From: JAEUPI01 sp046348365
GTDB taxonomy: Bacteria > Pseudomonadota > Gammaproteobacteria > Burkholderiales > Burkholderiaceae_C
NCBI GenBank assembly: GCA_046348365.1
Contig: JAXMEL010000003.1
Span: forward strand, 434,001-498,000
DNA length: 64,000 nucleotides
Reading direction: 5' to 3'
Below the pieces are notes generated by a model. It searched no databases. It saw only the letters and a list, made by a program, of their open reading frames with translations, and was not told the origin of the DNA. The position numbers and the translations under genes are program-made. Below, piece by piece: positions 34,797 to 46,200 of the stretch; position 1 is the first letter of the stretch; each line of letters opens with the position of its first letter.

Positions 34797-37700
34797 GTGT
34801 TGTCGAAGCCGAGCCGTGCATGGGCGCGAGGGAGCGCCGTGGTCAGCCGACTTCTGCTTGGGTGCGCGCTGCTCGCGCCGCTGGCCGCGTTGGCGGCCGA
34901 CCCGCAGATCGCCGCAATCACCGACACCCCCGACCCGGTCGCGGCGGGCGGCACCTACACCTACGACATCCGCATCGACAACAACGCCGGTGACGCCGCC
35001 GCGAACACGCGGCTCCGGCTCACCGTCCCGAGCGGCGCCACGTTCGTCTCGGCGGGCGACCCGAGCTGCGTCGCGACCACCGCGACCCAGATCGACTGCA
35101 ACCTCGGCACCCTCGGCGCCAACGGCGGCGACGTGCGCAACCTCGCCTTCGTCTGGCGCGCGCAAGGCCCGGGGCCGACGAGCGTGAGCGCGACCGCAGT
35201 CGTCAGCGCCGACAACGACAGCAACGCCGCCAACAACACGCAGAACGCGACCACCACCGTCATCGCCGGCGCCGACCTCGGCTTGGGCATGACCGGTTCG
35301 CCCGACCCGGTGACCGGCGGCGGCAACGTCACCTACACGATCACGCCGACGAGCAACGGCCCGAACGCTGCCGGCAGCATCCGCGTCGTCGACAACCTGC
35401 CGCCGTCGACGACGTTCGTCTCGGCCAGCGGCTCGGGCTGGTCGTGTTCCAACGCATCGGGCGTGGTCACCTGCGACCGTTCGGGCACGCACGCGGTCGG
35501 CGCGGCGATCCCGCCGATCACGATCGTCGCCACCGTCAACGCGGCCAGCGGCACGATCACCAACAGCGCGTCGGTGTCGCCGGGCTCGAGCGGCGGCGTC
35601 ACCGACCCCGAGCCGTCGAACAACACCGCGGCCGTCAACACGTCGGTTGCCGGCGGCGCCAACCTGTCGATGGCGAAGTCGGTCACGTCGGCCACGCCGG
35701 CGATCGCCGGCGCCAACGTCACGTTCCAGCTCCAGCCGCGCAACGCAGGGCCGGCGACGGCGACCAATGCGCGCGTCACCGACACGCTGCCCGCGGGGTG
35801 GACGCCGGTTTCGGCCAGCGGCACGAACTGGAGCTGCTCGATCGCCGGGCAGGTCGTCACCTGCAACCGCGCGTCGCTGCCCGTCGGCGCGACCGATAAC
35901 CTCACTGTCGTTGCGACCGCGCCATCGAATGCCGCCGTCGGGCCCACCGGCACCAGCTACACCAACACCGCGTCGATCACCAACGACGTGACCGACCCCG
36001 TCGCCGGCAACAACAGCGACTCGGTCTCGGTCAACGTGCTGCCCGACGGCGCCGATCTGGCGATAGCCAAGAGCAAGGGGCCGAACCCGGTCGCCCAGGG
36101 TTCGCCGATCACGTCGACGATCACGGTCACCAACAACGGCCCGCGCGCCGCGACCGGCGCGTTGCGCGTCGTCGAGACGCTGAGCGGAGAAACCTATTCG
36201 AGCGTCTCGGGTGCCGGCTGGTCGTGCAGCGCCGCGGGCAACGTCGTCACCTGCGATCACGCCAACGGCGGCGGCCTCGCGGTCAACGCGTCGCTGCCCG
36301 CGTTGTCGATCGTGACGATCGCGGCGACCAACGGAAGCGCGACCAACACCGCGTGCACCGGCTCGTCGCTGCCGGCCGGCGCCGGCGCCGCCACCGCGCG
36401 GCCGCCGGTGGAAGGCGACCCGAACAACACCAACGACTGCGCGAGCGCGACGACGAGCTCGACGCTGGTGCAGCCCGACCTTTCGATCACCAAGTCGGCG
36501 ACCACCGCCAACGGCGACACCACCGTCTCGACGACCGAATCGTCGGTGACCTACACGCTCGTCGTCACCAACGCCTCGGCCGGCGCGCAGAACGCGACCG
36601 GCGTGCGCATCACCGACACCATCCCCGGCTTCCTCTCGGGCCGCACGACGATCACCACGCCGATCACGGCAACGGTGTCGGCTGGCAGCGCGACCTTCGC
36701 CTGCTCGGCATCGGGCGCGACCGTCACCTGCACCCAAAGCGGTGGCGTGCTCGCGCAGGGCCAGACCGTGACCGTGCCGATCACGGTCAACCGTCCGTTC
36801 GCCGACGGCAGCTACAGCAACACCGCGTCGGTGACGAACACGGTCGAAGGCGACCCCAACGGCGCGAACAACACCAGCAATGCGGCTGCGATCACGGTGC
36901 AGCCGATCGCCGACATCGAGATGACCGGCAAGACGGTCACGCCGTCGTCGGTGCAGGCCGGCGTCAACGCGACCTACGTGCTCTCGTTCCGCAACAACGG
37001 CCCGTCGACCGCGACCGGCGTCGCGCTCACCGACACGTTCACCTTCCCGGTCGGCGACACCGGTTTCACGGTGGTGTCGATCGCGTCGTCGAAGGCGGGC
37101 TCCACGTGCTCGATCGCCGCCGGCGCCGTGCTCACGCCGGCGTCGAACGCGTTCAACTGCACGATCGGTTCGATGGCCGACGGCGAAACGCAGTCGGTCA
37201 CGCTCGTCGTGCGCCCGAACTACCAGCCGGGCAACGGCACGCGCTCGGTGCCCAACACCGCGGCGGTGACGACAACGTCGGTCGAGAACCCGGCCGGCGG
37301 CAACAACGGCAACAACTCGCAGAGCACCACGCTGGAGGTCACGGGGGCGGGGGTCGACCTGCTGGTCAACAAGACCGACCTCGTCGACCCGGTGCCGTAC
37401 TTCGACCCGGCAACATCGCCGTACACCTTCATCGACTACCGCGTGCGCGTCACGAGCAACGGCCCGTCGTACGCGACCAACGTGCGCATCACCGAGACGA
37501 TGACGCCGCCCGCGGGCAAGCGCATCCGCTTCATCTGCGACACCACCGCATTCGGCTCGGCGACCTGCAACGCGACGCCGTTGTGCTCGGTGTCGAACGT
37601 GACGTCGGCGGCGGGCACCGCGATCCCGGCGTTCACCTGCTCGGTGCCCGCGGGCAACGCGACGACCGGCACCGCCGTCGGCGATCTCGCCAGCGGCCAG

Positions 37701-40700
37701 AGCAAGGACATCTTCCTGCGCGCGCAGGTGCTCGACCAGCCGGCGCCGACCGGCGACGTGTTCAACAACCTTGCCGTCGTCAGCGCGAACGAGCCCGACA
37801 CCTTCGCCGCCAACGACAGCGAAGGCGAGCAGACGACGACGCGCCAGCGCGTCGACCTCGCGGTCACCAAGTCGGTCAGCGCGCCGACGGTGACGATGCA
37901 GCAGCCGTACACGTGGACGATAGTCGTCACCAACAACGGCCCCGGCACATCGCTGCAGACCGACCTGACCGACACGCTGCCCGCCGGCGTGAGCGTCACC
38001 GGCGCGATCGCCTTCACGCGCACGTCGCCGGCCGGCAGCGGCACCTGCTCGCTCGCCGGGCAGGCGATGACGTGCGCGCTCGGCCAGCTCGACAACGGCG
38101 CGAGCGCGACCATCACGATCCCCGCGCGCATGACCGTGTACCCGAGCGGCGGCACGCTGACCAACACCGCGACGGTCGACGTCGACCCGGCGAAGATCGG
38201 CGGCCTCGACTCGATTCCGGGCAACAACAGCGGCAGCGCGACGTTGAGCGTCACGCGCTCGTCGATCACCGGCACCGTGTTCCAGGACCGCGACCGCGCC
38301 GGCGCCAACGGCGGCGTGCCGCAGGCCGCAGGCACCGAGCCGCGCATCAGCGGCGTCAGCGTGCGCCTGACCGGCACCGACGCCTACGGCAACGCGGTCG
38401 ACCTGACGACCACGACCGACGGCAGCGGCAACTACACGTTCGCGAACCTCGCGCCGTCGGACGCGAGCGGCTACACCGTGACCGAGACGCAGCCCTCGGG
38501 CTTCGTCAACGGCCCGGTCGACCCGCCGACCACGGGCGGCAGCGCGCCCACCAGCGGCGGCACCTACGCGCGCGGCGCGGCGGCGGGCAACTCGTCGTAC
38601 GCAGCGATCGTGCTCGGCGGGAACGTCGCGGCGTCGAACTACAACTTCCCCGAGGTGCGCCAGCCGACGCTGTCGGGCTTCGTCTACGTCGACGCGAACG
38701 CGAGCGGCGTGCGCGACGGCGCCGACACCGCGATCAGCGGCGCGACCGTGCGCCTGCTCGACGCGGGCACGCTCGCCGTCATCGCGACGACGACGACGAA
38801 CGCGAGCGGCGCCTACAGCTTCGCGGGCCTCGACCCGTTCACGACCTACGTCGTCGAAGAGCCGCTGCCGGCGTCGCCGACCAACCTGAGCAATGGCCCG
38901 GTCAACCCCGGTCAGATCAACGGCGCCGCATGCTCGAGCGGCTGCACCGCGCAGGCGAACACGCCGGCCGCGGGCACCGACCGCATCGCCGCGATCGACC
39001 TCTCGGCCGGCACCGACGGCACGAACTTCAACTTCGGCGAGATCGCGCTGACGCAGATCAGCGGCACGGTCTACGTCGACCGCAATCGCAACAACGCGAT
39101 CGACGCCACGCCCACCGACGCGCGCCTGGCCGGCATCACGATCACGCTGTACGCCGGCACCTCGTGCAGCGGCACCGCGCTCGCCACGACGACGACCGAC
39201 GCCTCGGGCAACTACAGCTTCGCCGGCATCAGCGCCGGCCAGACCTACACCGTCTGCGAAGCGCAGCCCGCGGGCTACGCCGATGGCGGCGTGAACCCGG
39301 GCGGCAACGGTTCGAGCAGCGCGGCGAACTCGATCACGATCACCGGTCTCCCGGTCGCGGGTTCGGCGAACAACCACTTCGCCGAACGCGTCGGCTCGAT
39401 CGCCGGCAGCGTCTGGCACGACGCCAACAACGACGGCGTGCGCGGTGGCGCCGAGAACGGCATCGCCGGCGTCGTCATCACGCTGACCGGTACCGACGCG
39501 GCGGGCACTGCGGTCAACCGCACCGCGACCACCGACGCGTCGGGCAACTACCGCTTCGACGACGTCCTCGCCGCGAACGCGGCGGGCTACACGCTGACCG
39601 AGCAGGCCGCGCAGCCCGCCATCGGCGCGACGACCACGCTCAACGGGCGCACGGTGGCCGGCACGATCGGCGGCTCGGCGTCGGGCACCGCGACCGCGGT
39701 GGCGACGACGCCGAGCGCGATCAGCGCGATCGCGCTGCCCGCGGGCGGCGATTCGATCGCCAACAACTTCGGTGAGATCCTGCCGGTCGCGATCTCGGGC
39801 ACGGTCTTCATCGACCTCAACAACAACGGCGTGCAGAACCTGCCCGGCGACACGGGCCTGGCCAACGTGACGATCACGATCACCGGCACCGACGACCTCG
39901 GCGCGGTGAACCGCAGCATCACCACCGCGGCCGACGGCACCTACAGCGTCGCCAACCTGCGCCCCGGCACCTACACGATCACCGAGCCGACGCAGCCCGC
40001 GGGCACGTCGAACGGCCAGACCGTGCCGGGCAGCGCCGGCGGCACCGCGACCGCGATCGGCACCGTGCCGAGCGCGATCAGCAACATCGTGCTGACGACG
40101 CAAGGCGCGGCTAGCACGGCGAACAACTTCGGCGAGATCGCGAATTCGAGCGCGATCAACGGCCGCGTCTGGCTCGACGCCAACAACGACGGCGTGGCCG
40201 ACGCCAGCGAAGCCGGCATCGCCAACGTCACGATCGAGCTGACGGGCACCGACGCCGCGGGCCAGCCGGTGAGCCGCACGACGACCACGCTCGCCAACGG
40301 CGACTACGCGTTCACGAGCCTGCCGCCGGGCACCTACACGCTGCGCGAACCGACGCAACCCGCGGGCACCGTCAACGGCCGCACGGTCGCCGGTTCGAGC
40401 GGCGGCACCGCGACCGCGCCGGCGGTGGCGCCGAGCGTGATCGCGACGATCCCGCTCGCGGTCGGGCAAACGTCGAGCGCGAACAACTTCTTCGAAGTCC
40501 CCGGCGCACGCGTCAGCGGTCGCGTCTGGGCCGACAACAACAACAACGGCAGCATCGACACCGGCGAAGCGGGGTTGAGCGGCGTGACGATCACGCTGAC
40601 CGGCACCGACGACCTCGGTGGCGCCGTGAACCTGACGACGACGACCGCGGCCGACGGCACGTACGCGTTCGCCGACCTGCGCCCGGGCACCTACACGCTG

Positions 40701-43289
40701 ACCGAGCCGACGCAGCCCGCGGGCACGGTCAACGGCATCACGATGCCGGGGCCGCTCGGCGGCACGGCCACTGCGCCGGCCACGGTGCCGTCGGCGATCG
40801 CGGCGATCGTGCTGCCGCCGGGTGGCCACGCGAGCGCCAACAACTTCGGCGAGATCGGCTGGTCGAGCGACCTGCGCGTCGCGAAGACGCACGTCGAAAC
40901 GATCTTCACGGTGTCGAAGACCGCGACCTACCGCATCAGCGTGCGCAACGCCGGCGAACTCGCGACTTCGGCGAGCTACACCGTCAGCGACCGGCTGCCC
41001 AACGGGCTCACGCTCGCGTCGACGCCGAGCGGCACCAACTGGTCGTGCGTCGGCGCGGCCGGTGCGTCGAGCTTCGACTGCACGTCGTCGGTCGTGCTCG
41101 CAGCGGGCGCGACCGGCGCCGACACGATCACCGTCACGGTGAACGTCGGCGCCGCGGCGGCGGCGAACTCGCCGGTGAACAACGCGGTGATGGTCGACGG
41201 CGGCGGTGAAATCGACGCACGCCGGCCCAGCGCGGCCGAGCGCGACGCGTTCGCCAACAACCCCGCCGCGCTGCCGGTATGCAGCGCGACGATCGAGCAC
41301 AACGCGTGCCGCGACCCGGCACCGGTGCAGCTCGCGGCATCGATCTCGGGCACGGTCTGGTTCGACACCGGCAGCACCACGCGCGTGCTCGACGGCGGCG
41401 ACCGGCGCCTCCCCGGCTGGCACGTCGAGATCGTCGACGTCGCCAACAACGCGATCGTCGCCTCGACGACGACCGCGGCCGACGGCAGCTATCGCGTGCC
41501 CAACCTGGTCCCGGGCGTCGCCTACGCGGTGCGCTTCCGCGACCCGGGCTCCAACGTGGTGTTCGGCTATCCGGTCAACGGCGAATCGGCGCCGGGCTCG
41601 TCGGGCGCGAGCTGCGTCAACGGCACGCCGCCTGCAGGTACGGCCAGCAGTTGCGTCGGCACCGGAGCTAGCCCGCAGCTGACGGTGACGCTCGCGCCGG
41701 GGCAGGACCTGCCGCAGCAGAGCCTGCCGGTCGACCCGAGCGGCGTGGTCTACGACTCGGGTCTGCGTCAGGCGGTGCCGGGTGCGGTCGTCGCGCTCGC
41801 GCCTGTGGGCACGTGCGCGGGCTGGAACCCGGCGTCGCACATCGTCGGCGCCACGCTCGGCGGCTACACCGTCAACGGCAGCGCGATCTCGATGACGGTC
41901 GGTACCGAAGGGCTGTACCAGTTCCTGATCGCGCCGTCGGCACCGGCGAGTTGCACCTTCGGGCTCACCGTCACGCCGCCGGCGGGCTACACCTTCGTGT
42001 CGACCGCGATCGCGCCGACCGCGGGGCCGCTGGTGCCGCCGGGCGCCGCGGGCACGGTCTACAGCGTGCAGCCGCAGGCCGCAGCGCCGACCGCCGCGCC
42101 GGGCACCGGCACCGCGTACTACCTCGAGCTGGTCATCGGCTCGGGCCGCGCCGGCGTGGTCCACAACCACATCCCGCTCGACCCGCTGCTGCCCACCGGC
42201 ATCGGGCTGGCGAAGACCGGCGACCGCGCGATGGCCGAAGTCGGCGACACCGTGCGCTACACCATCACCGTCAGCGTGACCGCGGGCGCGCGGCCGCGGC
42301 AGACGACGGTGGTCGACCATCTGCCCGCCGGCTTCACCTACGTGCGCGGCACCGCGAGCGTGAACGGTGTGGCCATCGCCGACCCGCAGGGCGGGCTCGG
42401 GCCGACGCTCGCGTTCAACCTGGGCGAGATGCCGGCCACCGGCCAGCACGTGCTGCGCTACCGCGCGCGCGTCGGTGTCGGCGCGCAGCAGGGCGACGGC
42501 ATCAACCGGGCGCAGGCGCATGCGTGCGGCCAGCCTTCGGGTTGCGTCGGCGCGGGCTTCGCGCCGAACGCGGGTTCGGTGGCGACCAACGAGGCGCGCC
42601 ATCGCGTGCGCGTCAGCGGCGGCGTGTTCACCACCGACGCGTGCGTGCTCGGCAAGATCTTCGTCGACTGCAACGGCAACCACGTGCAGGACAACGAAGA
42701 GCTGGGCATCCCCGGCGTGCGGCTGGTGCTGAACGACGGCACCACGCTGATCAGCGACAGCGAGGGCAAGTACAGCATCTGCGGGCTGCCGCCGAAGAGC
42801 CACGTGCTGAAGGTCGACCCGCTGACGCTGCCGCGCGGCTCGCGCCTGACGACGACCAGCAACCGCAACCTCGGCGACGCGGGGAGCCTGTGGCTGGATC
42901 TCAAGAACGGCGAGCTGCACCGCGCCGACTTCGCCGAAGGCAGCTGCAGCAACACCGTGCTCGAACAGGTGAAGGCGCGCCGCGCGCAAGGCGAGGTGCG
43001 CGCGCCCGAACCCGAGAAGAAGCGCGGCCCCGCGCTGCGCTTCGACAGCAAGGCGCACGGCCTGGACACGCAGCGCTCGCCACAGCAGGGCACCGACGGC
43101 GCGAACCAGCAGGCGCCGAAGGTGCGCGAGCCGAAGCGCGAAGGCGCGGGCGCAACCGAGGACGAAACCAACGTGCCCACGCCGTCGCTGCCGATGAACC
43201 AACCGCCGCCACCGGGCCGCGACTCGGGGCAAAGCCCGTCGTCGCCCGCCTCCTCCGACAAGCAAGGAGGCAGCGATGGCAAGCGCTGA
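34797..43289 (+). CDS. Giant surface protein of DUF11 and SdrD-B-like repeat domains
   Basis: 2,830 residues. Start is GTG 34797 or TTG 34800, with GGAGGA just upstream. A signal peptide (LLLGCALLAPLAALAADP) leads into about eight DUF11-type beta-sandwich repeats of 115-140 residues (to about 1155; recurring NNGP and ADLxIxKS motifs), about seven SdrD-B/Cna-B-like repeats (about 1156-2020; SGxVWxDxNNDG, YTxTEPTQPAGT), another DUF11-like unit, further SdrD-like units, and a last one starting GKIFVDCNGNHVQDNEE (about 2618). The tail is low-complexity Pro/Ser/Gln. Calcium binding at the DxNxDG loops is expected. No sortase signal, no autotransporter barrel and no type I secretion tail is seen. 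The next gene starts inside its end. Confidence 0.9.
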   Translation: MLSKPSRAWARGSAVVSRLLLGCALLAPLAALAADPQIAAITDTPDPVAAGGTYTYDIRIDNNAGDAAANTRLRLTVPSGATFVSAGDPSCVATTATQIDCNLGTLGANGGDVRNLAFVWRAQGPGPTSVSATAVVSADNDSNAANNTQNATTTVIAGADLGLGMTGSPDPVTGGGNVTYTITPTSNGPNAAGSIRVVDNLPPSTTFVSASGSGWSCSNASGVVTCDRSGTHAVGAAIPPITIVATVNAASGTITNSASVSPGSSGGVTDPEPSNNTAAVNTSVAGGANLSMAKSVTSATPAIAGANVTFQLQPRNAGPATATNARVTDTLPAGWTPVSASGTNWSCSIAGQVVTCNRASLPVGATDNLTVVATAPSNAAVGPTGTSYTNTASITNDVTDPVAGNNSDSVSVNVLPDGADLAIAKSKGPNPVAQGSPITSTITVTNNGPRAATGALRVVETLSGETYSSVSGAGWSCSAAGNVVTCDHANGGGLAVNASLPALSIVTIAATNGSATNTACTGSSLPAGAGAATARPPVEGDPNNTNDCASATTSSTLVQPDLSITKSATTANGDTTVSTTESSVTYTLVVTNASAGAQNATGVRITDTIPGFLSGRTTITTPITATVSAGSATFACSASGATVTCTQSGGVLAQGQTVTVPITVNRPFADGSYSNTASVTNTVEGDPNGANNTSNAAAITVQPIADIEMTGKTVTPSSVQAGVNATYVLSFRNNGPSTATGVALTDTFTFPVGDTGFTVVSIASSKAGSTCSIAAGAVLTPASNAFNCTIGSMADGETQSVTLVVRPNYQPGNGTRSVPNTAAVTTTSVENPAGGNNGNNSQSTTLEVTGAGVDLLVNKTDLVDPVPYFDPATSPYTFIDYRVRVTSNGPSYATNVRITETMTPPAGKRIRFICDTTAFGSATCNATPLCSVSNVTSAAGTAIPAFTCSVPAGNATTGTAVGDLASGQSKDIFLRAQVLDQPAPTGDVFNNLAVVSANEPDTFAANDSEGEQTTTRQRVDLAVTKSVSAPTVTMQQPYTWTIVVTNNGPGTSLQTDLTDTLPAGVSVTGAIAFTRTSPAGSGTCSLAGQAMTCALGQLDNGASATITIPARMTVYPSGGTLTNTATVDVDPAKIGGLDSIPGNNSGSATLSVTRSSITGTVFQDRDRAGANGGVPQAAGTEPRISGVSVRLTGTDAYGNAVDLTTTTDGSGNYTFANLAPSDASGYTVTETQPSGFVNGPVDPPTTGGSAPTSGGTYARGAAAGNSSYAAIVLGGNVAASNYNFPEVRQPTLSGFVYVDANASGVRDGADTAISGATVRLLDAGTLAVIATTTTNASGAYSFAGLDPFTTYVVEEPLPASPTNLSNGPVNPGQINGAACSSGCTAQANTPAAGTDRIAAIDLSAGTDGTNFNFGEIALTQISGTVYVDRNRNNAIDATPTDARLAGITITLYAGTSCSGTALATTTTDASGNYSFAGISAGQTYTVCEAQPAGYADGGVNPGGNGSSSAANSITITGLPVAGSANNHFAERVGSIAGSVWHDANNDGVRGGAENGIAGVVITLTGTDAAGTAVNRTATTDASGNYRFDDVLAANAAGYTLTEQAAQPAIGATTTLNGRTVAGTIGGSASGTATAVATTPSAISAIALPAGGDSIANNFGEILPVAISGTVFIDLNNNGVQNLPGDTGLANVTITITGTDDLGAVNRSITTAADGTYSVANLRPGTYTITEPTQPAGTSNGQTVPGSAGGTATAIGTVPSAISNIVLTTQGAASTANNFGEIANSSAINGRVWLDANNDGVADASEAGIANVTIELTGTDAAGQPVSRTTTTLANGDYAFTSLPPGTYTLREPTQPAGTVNGRTVAGSSGGTATAPAVAPSVIATIPLAVGQTSSANNFFEVPGARVSGRVWADNNNNGSIDTGEAGLSGVTITLTGTDDLGGAVNLTTTTAADGTYAFADLRPGTYTLTEPTQPAGTVNGITMPGPLGGTATAPATVPSAIAAIVLPPGGHASANNFGEIGWSSDLRVAKTHVETIFTVSKTATYRISVRNAGELATSASYTVSDRLPNGLTLASTPSGTNWSCVGAAGASSFDCTSSVVLAAGATGADTITVTVNVGAAAAANSPVNNAVMVDGGGEIDARRPSAAERDAFANNPAALPVCSATIEHNACRDPAPVQLAASISGTVWFDTGSTTRVLDGGDRRLPGWHVEIVDVANNAIVASTTTAADGSYRVPNLVPGVAYAVRFRDPGSNVVFGYPVNGESAPGSSGASCVNGTPPAGTASSCVGTGASPQLTVTLAPGQDLPQQSLPVDPSGVVYDSGLRQAVPGAVVALAPVGTCAGWNPASHIVGATLGGYTVNGSAISMTVGTEGLYQFLIAPSAPASCTFGLTVTPPAGYTFVSTAIAPTAGPLVPPGAAGTVYSVQPQAAAPTAAPGTGTAYYLELVIGSGRAGVVHNHIPLDPLLPTGIGLAKTGDRAMAEVGDTVRYTITVSVTAGARPRQTTVVDHLPAGFTYVRGTASVNGVAIADPQGGLGPTLAFNLGEMPATGQHVLRYRARVGVGAQQGDGINRAQAHACGQPSGCVGAGFAPNAGSVATNEARHRVRVSGGVFTTDACVLGKIFVDCNGNHVQDNEELGIPGVRLVLNDGTTLISDSEGKYSICGLPPKSHVLKVDPLTLPRGSRLTTTSNRNLGDAGSLWLDLKNGELHRADFAEGSCSNTVLEQVKARRAQGEVRAPEPEKKRGPALRFDSKAHGLDTQRSPQQGTDGANQQAPKVREPKREGAGATEDETNVPTPSLPMNQPPPPGRDSGQSPSSPASSDKQGGSDGKR

Positions 43290-46200
43290 ACTGCATTCGA
43301 TGAACGCTCATCCGCTCCGCCAACATCAGGGGTTCGGGCTGCGCCCGGTGGCCCTTGCCGCGGCCCTGCTGCTCGCCGTCGGCTCGCTGCACGCGCAGCA
43401 GGCGCCGGCGGGCTCACCCACCGACGTGCGCTTCACGCCCGTCGCACCGGGTGACGCCAAGCTCACGCCGCGCACCGACGACGACAACGACAAGAGCGCC
43501 GTGCTGCGCGGCGAGCGCGGCGGCATCGACTACGCGGCCAACGCCGCGGTCGGCCGCGTCATCGTCGAAGTCGACCGCGACGCCGCGCCGGCCGACGGCC
43601 AGTCGCCGGTGAAGGTGAAGCTGATGCTGCAAGGCCGCGACGGCAAGCCGCTGCAAGGCACCGCCTACGCGACGATCGAACACTCGGGCGGCCGCGTGCT
43701 GCTGCCCGGCGCGCGCACCGACGAGTTCGGCCCGCGCCGCGCCGACGCCGACAAGTCGACGCCGGGCGTGCAGATCAAGGTGGAGCAGGGCGAAGCCGAG
43801 TTCACGCTGCTCGCGCCGGCCGAGGCGCAGGACGTTCGCCTGCGCGTCACCGCCGGCGACCAGCAGGCCGCCGGCACGATCAGCTTCGTGCCCGAGCTGC
43901 GGCCGATGGTCGCGGCCGGTTTGGCCGAGGGCATCGTCAGCCTGCACAACCGCGCCAGCGTGCAGCCGGTGCGGCGCGGCGATGCGTTCGAGCAGGAGAT
44001 CGAGCGCTGGTCGCGCGACTTCAACGGCGGCAAGGCCAACATCGCGTCGCGCGCGTCGGTGTATCTCAAGGGCACGATCCGCGGCGACATGCTGCTGACG
44101 CTGGCCTTCGACTCCGACAAGGAGACGCGCGCGCGGCTGCTGCGCGACGTGAAGCCCGACGAGTTCTACCCGGTCTACGGCGACGCGTCTCTGCGCAGCT
44201 TCGACGCGCGCTCGGCCGATCGCCTCTACGTGCGCGTCGACAAGAACAAGAGCTACATCCTCTACGGCGACTTCGTCACCGGCGACGGCTTCTCGCAGCC
44301 GATCGGCCAGGGCGCGGTCGCGTCGCTCAAGTCGCGCAGCCTGGGCCAGTACAACCGCACCGCCACCGGCGTGCGCGGTCACCACGAAACCGAGGGCTTC
44401 ACCGGCAACGCGTTCGCGATCAACGATTCGCTGCGCCAGGTGGTCGAGGAGTTCGCGAGCCAGGGCTCGGGCCCCTACGGCCTGCGCAACAACGCGGTGC
44501 TCGAGGGCAGCGAGAAGGTCGAGGTCGTCGTGCGCGACCGCAACCAGCCGTCGCGCATCGTCGCCGTGCGGCCGTTGCTGCGGCTGATCGACTACACCTT
44601 CGAGCCGTTCTCGGGCCGCATCCTGCTGTCGACGTTCCTGCCGAGCGTCGACGAGAACCTGAACCCGGTGTCGCTGCGCGTGACCTACGAGGTCGACCAG
44701 GGCGGCGACAAGTTCTGGGTCGGCGGCGTCGATGGCCAGTTCGCGCTGACCAAGTCGCTCGAGGTCGGTGGCTCGCTCGTCAAGGACACGAACGATCTCG
44801 CGCCGTACCAGCTGGCGAGCGCGAACGCGACCTGGCGCATCGCCGAGCGCTCCGTGCTCGTCGCCGAAGTGGCGCAGAGCAAGAGCACCGTCAACACCAA
44901 CCCGGCGAACCAGAACACGTCGCCGGGTTTGAGCGGCGCGAGCGGCGATGTCGAAGGCAAGGCCGCGCGCGTCGAGTTCGTGCACGAAGGCGAGCGCACC
45001 GACGCGCGGCTGTTCGCCGGGCGCAGCTCACCGACGTTCGACAACCCCGCGGCGCCGCTCGCCGGCGGGCGCGACGAGCTGCACGCGCGCGGCGGCGTGA
45101 AGATCGTCGACGACGTGAAGGTCTATGCCGAGGGATACCGCAGCGAAGACCGCAACGCCAACGGCGGCGACCGCGCGGCGGCCGGCGTCGGCCTCGAATG
45201 GAAGGCGACGCAGCGGCTGACGGTCGACCTGAGCCTGCGCCGCTCGACCGAAACGATCGGCGTGCAGAACACCGGCTACCTGATCTCGCCGTTCTCGAGC
45301 ACCACCGGCCTGACCGGCAGCATCGCCACCGGCGCGGCCGGCGGCGCCGTGGGCTTCGGCCAGCAGGCGATCGACCCCGCGACCGGCGTGCCGGTGATCC
45401 AGCAAGGCAGCCTCGCGCCGGCCACGTCGTCGCTGCCGATCGGCACCGAACTCCAATCGACCGGCGTGCGGCTCGGTGCGTCGTATCAGATCAGCGACCG
45501 TTGGCGCCTGGGCGCCCAGGTCGAAGCCGACGTTTCCGGCGACGAACGCAAGCGCGCCGCGATCGGCGCCGACTACCAGATCGCCGAGCGCACGCGGCTG
45601 TACGGCCGCTACGAACGCCAGCGCGGCTGGGTGACGCTCGGCGGCGTGTCGGACGTCGATCGCAGCGCAGGGCAGTTCGCGCTCGGCGTCGAATCGAGCT
45701 ACTGGCGCGACACACAGCTCTTCAGCGAATACCGGCTGCGCGATGCGGTTGCAGGGCGCGACCTGCAACTCGCATCGGGCGTGCGGCACACGTGGGACAT
45801 CGCCGAAGGCTGGCGCGCGAACGCCGCGGCCGAACACCTCGACGTCTTCAGCGGCGACGCCGCGCCGGCGACCGCGGTGAGCTTCGGCATCGACTGGTCG
45901 GCCGACCCGCTGTGGCGCGCGAGCACGAAGCTCGAGTACCGGCGCTCGGGCGACATCGCCTCGACGCCGAGCGACGACCGCTTCGACACGACGCTGCTGC
46001 AGGTGATGGCCGCGCGCAAGCTCGACCGCGACTGGACGCTGCTGGGCCGGCACTACCTGCTGTCGACCGACTACGCCGCGCGCGGCGACGTGCTGCAGAA
46101 CCGCTCGCAGCTCGGCGTCGCATACCGCGACACCGACCGCAACCGGATCAACGCGCTCGGCAAGATCGAATACAAGCAGGAGCGCGATGCGAGCAACGCG

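Noticed and set aside
34782..43265. 2,827-codon open frame on the minus strand opposite the giant surface protein gene
   Set aside because: It mirrors the real gene almost exactly, its translation is Arg/Val/Ala/Asp-rich without domains, and it has no signal peptide. High GC and repeated codons make the antisense frame open.
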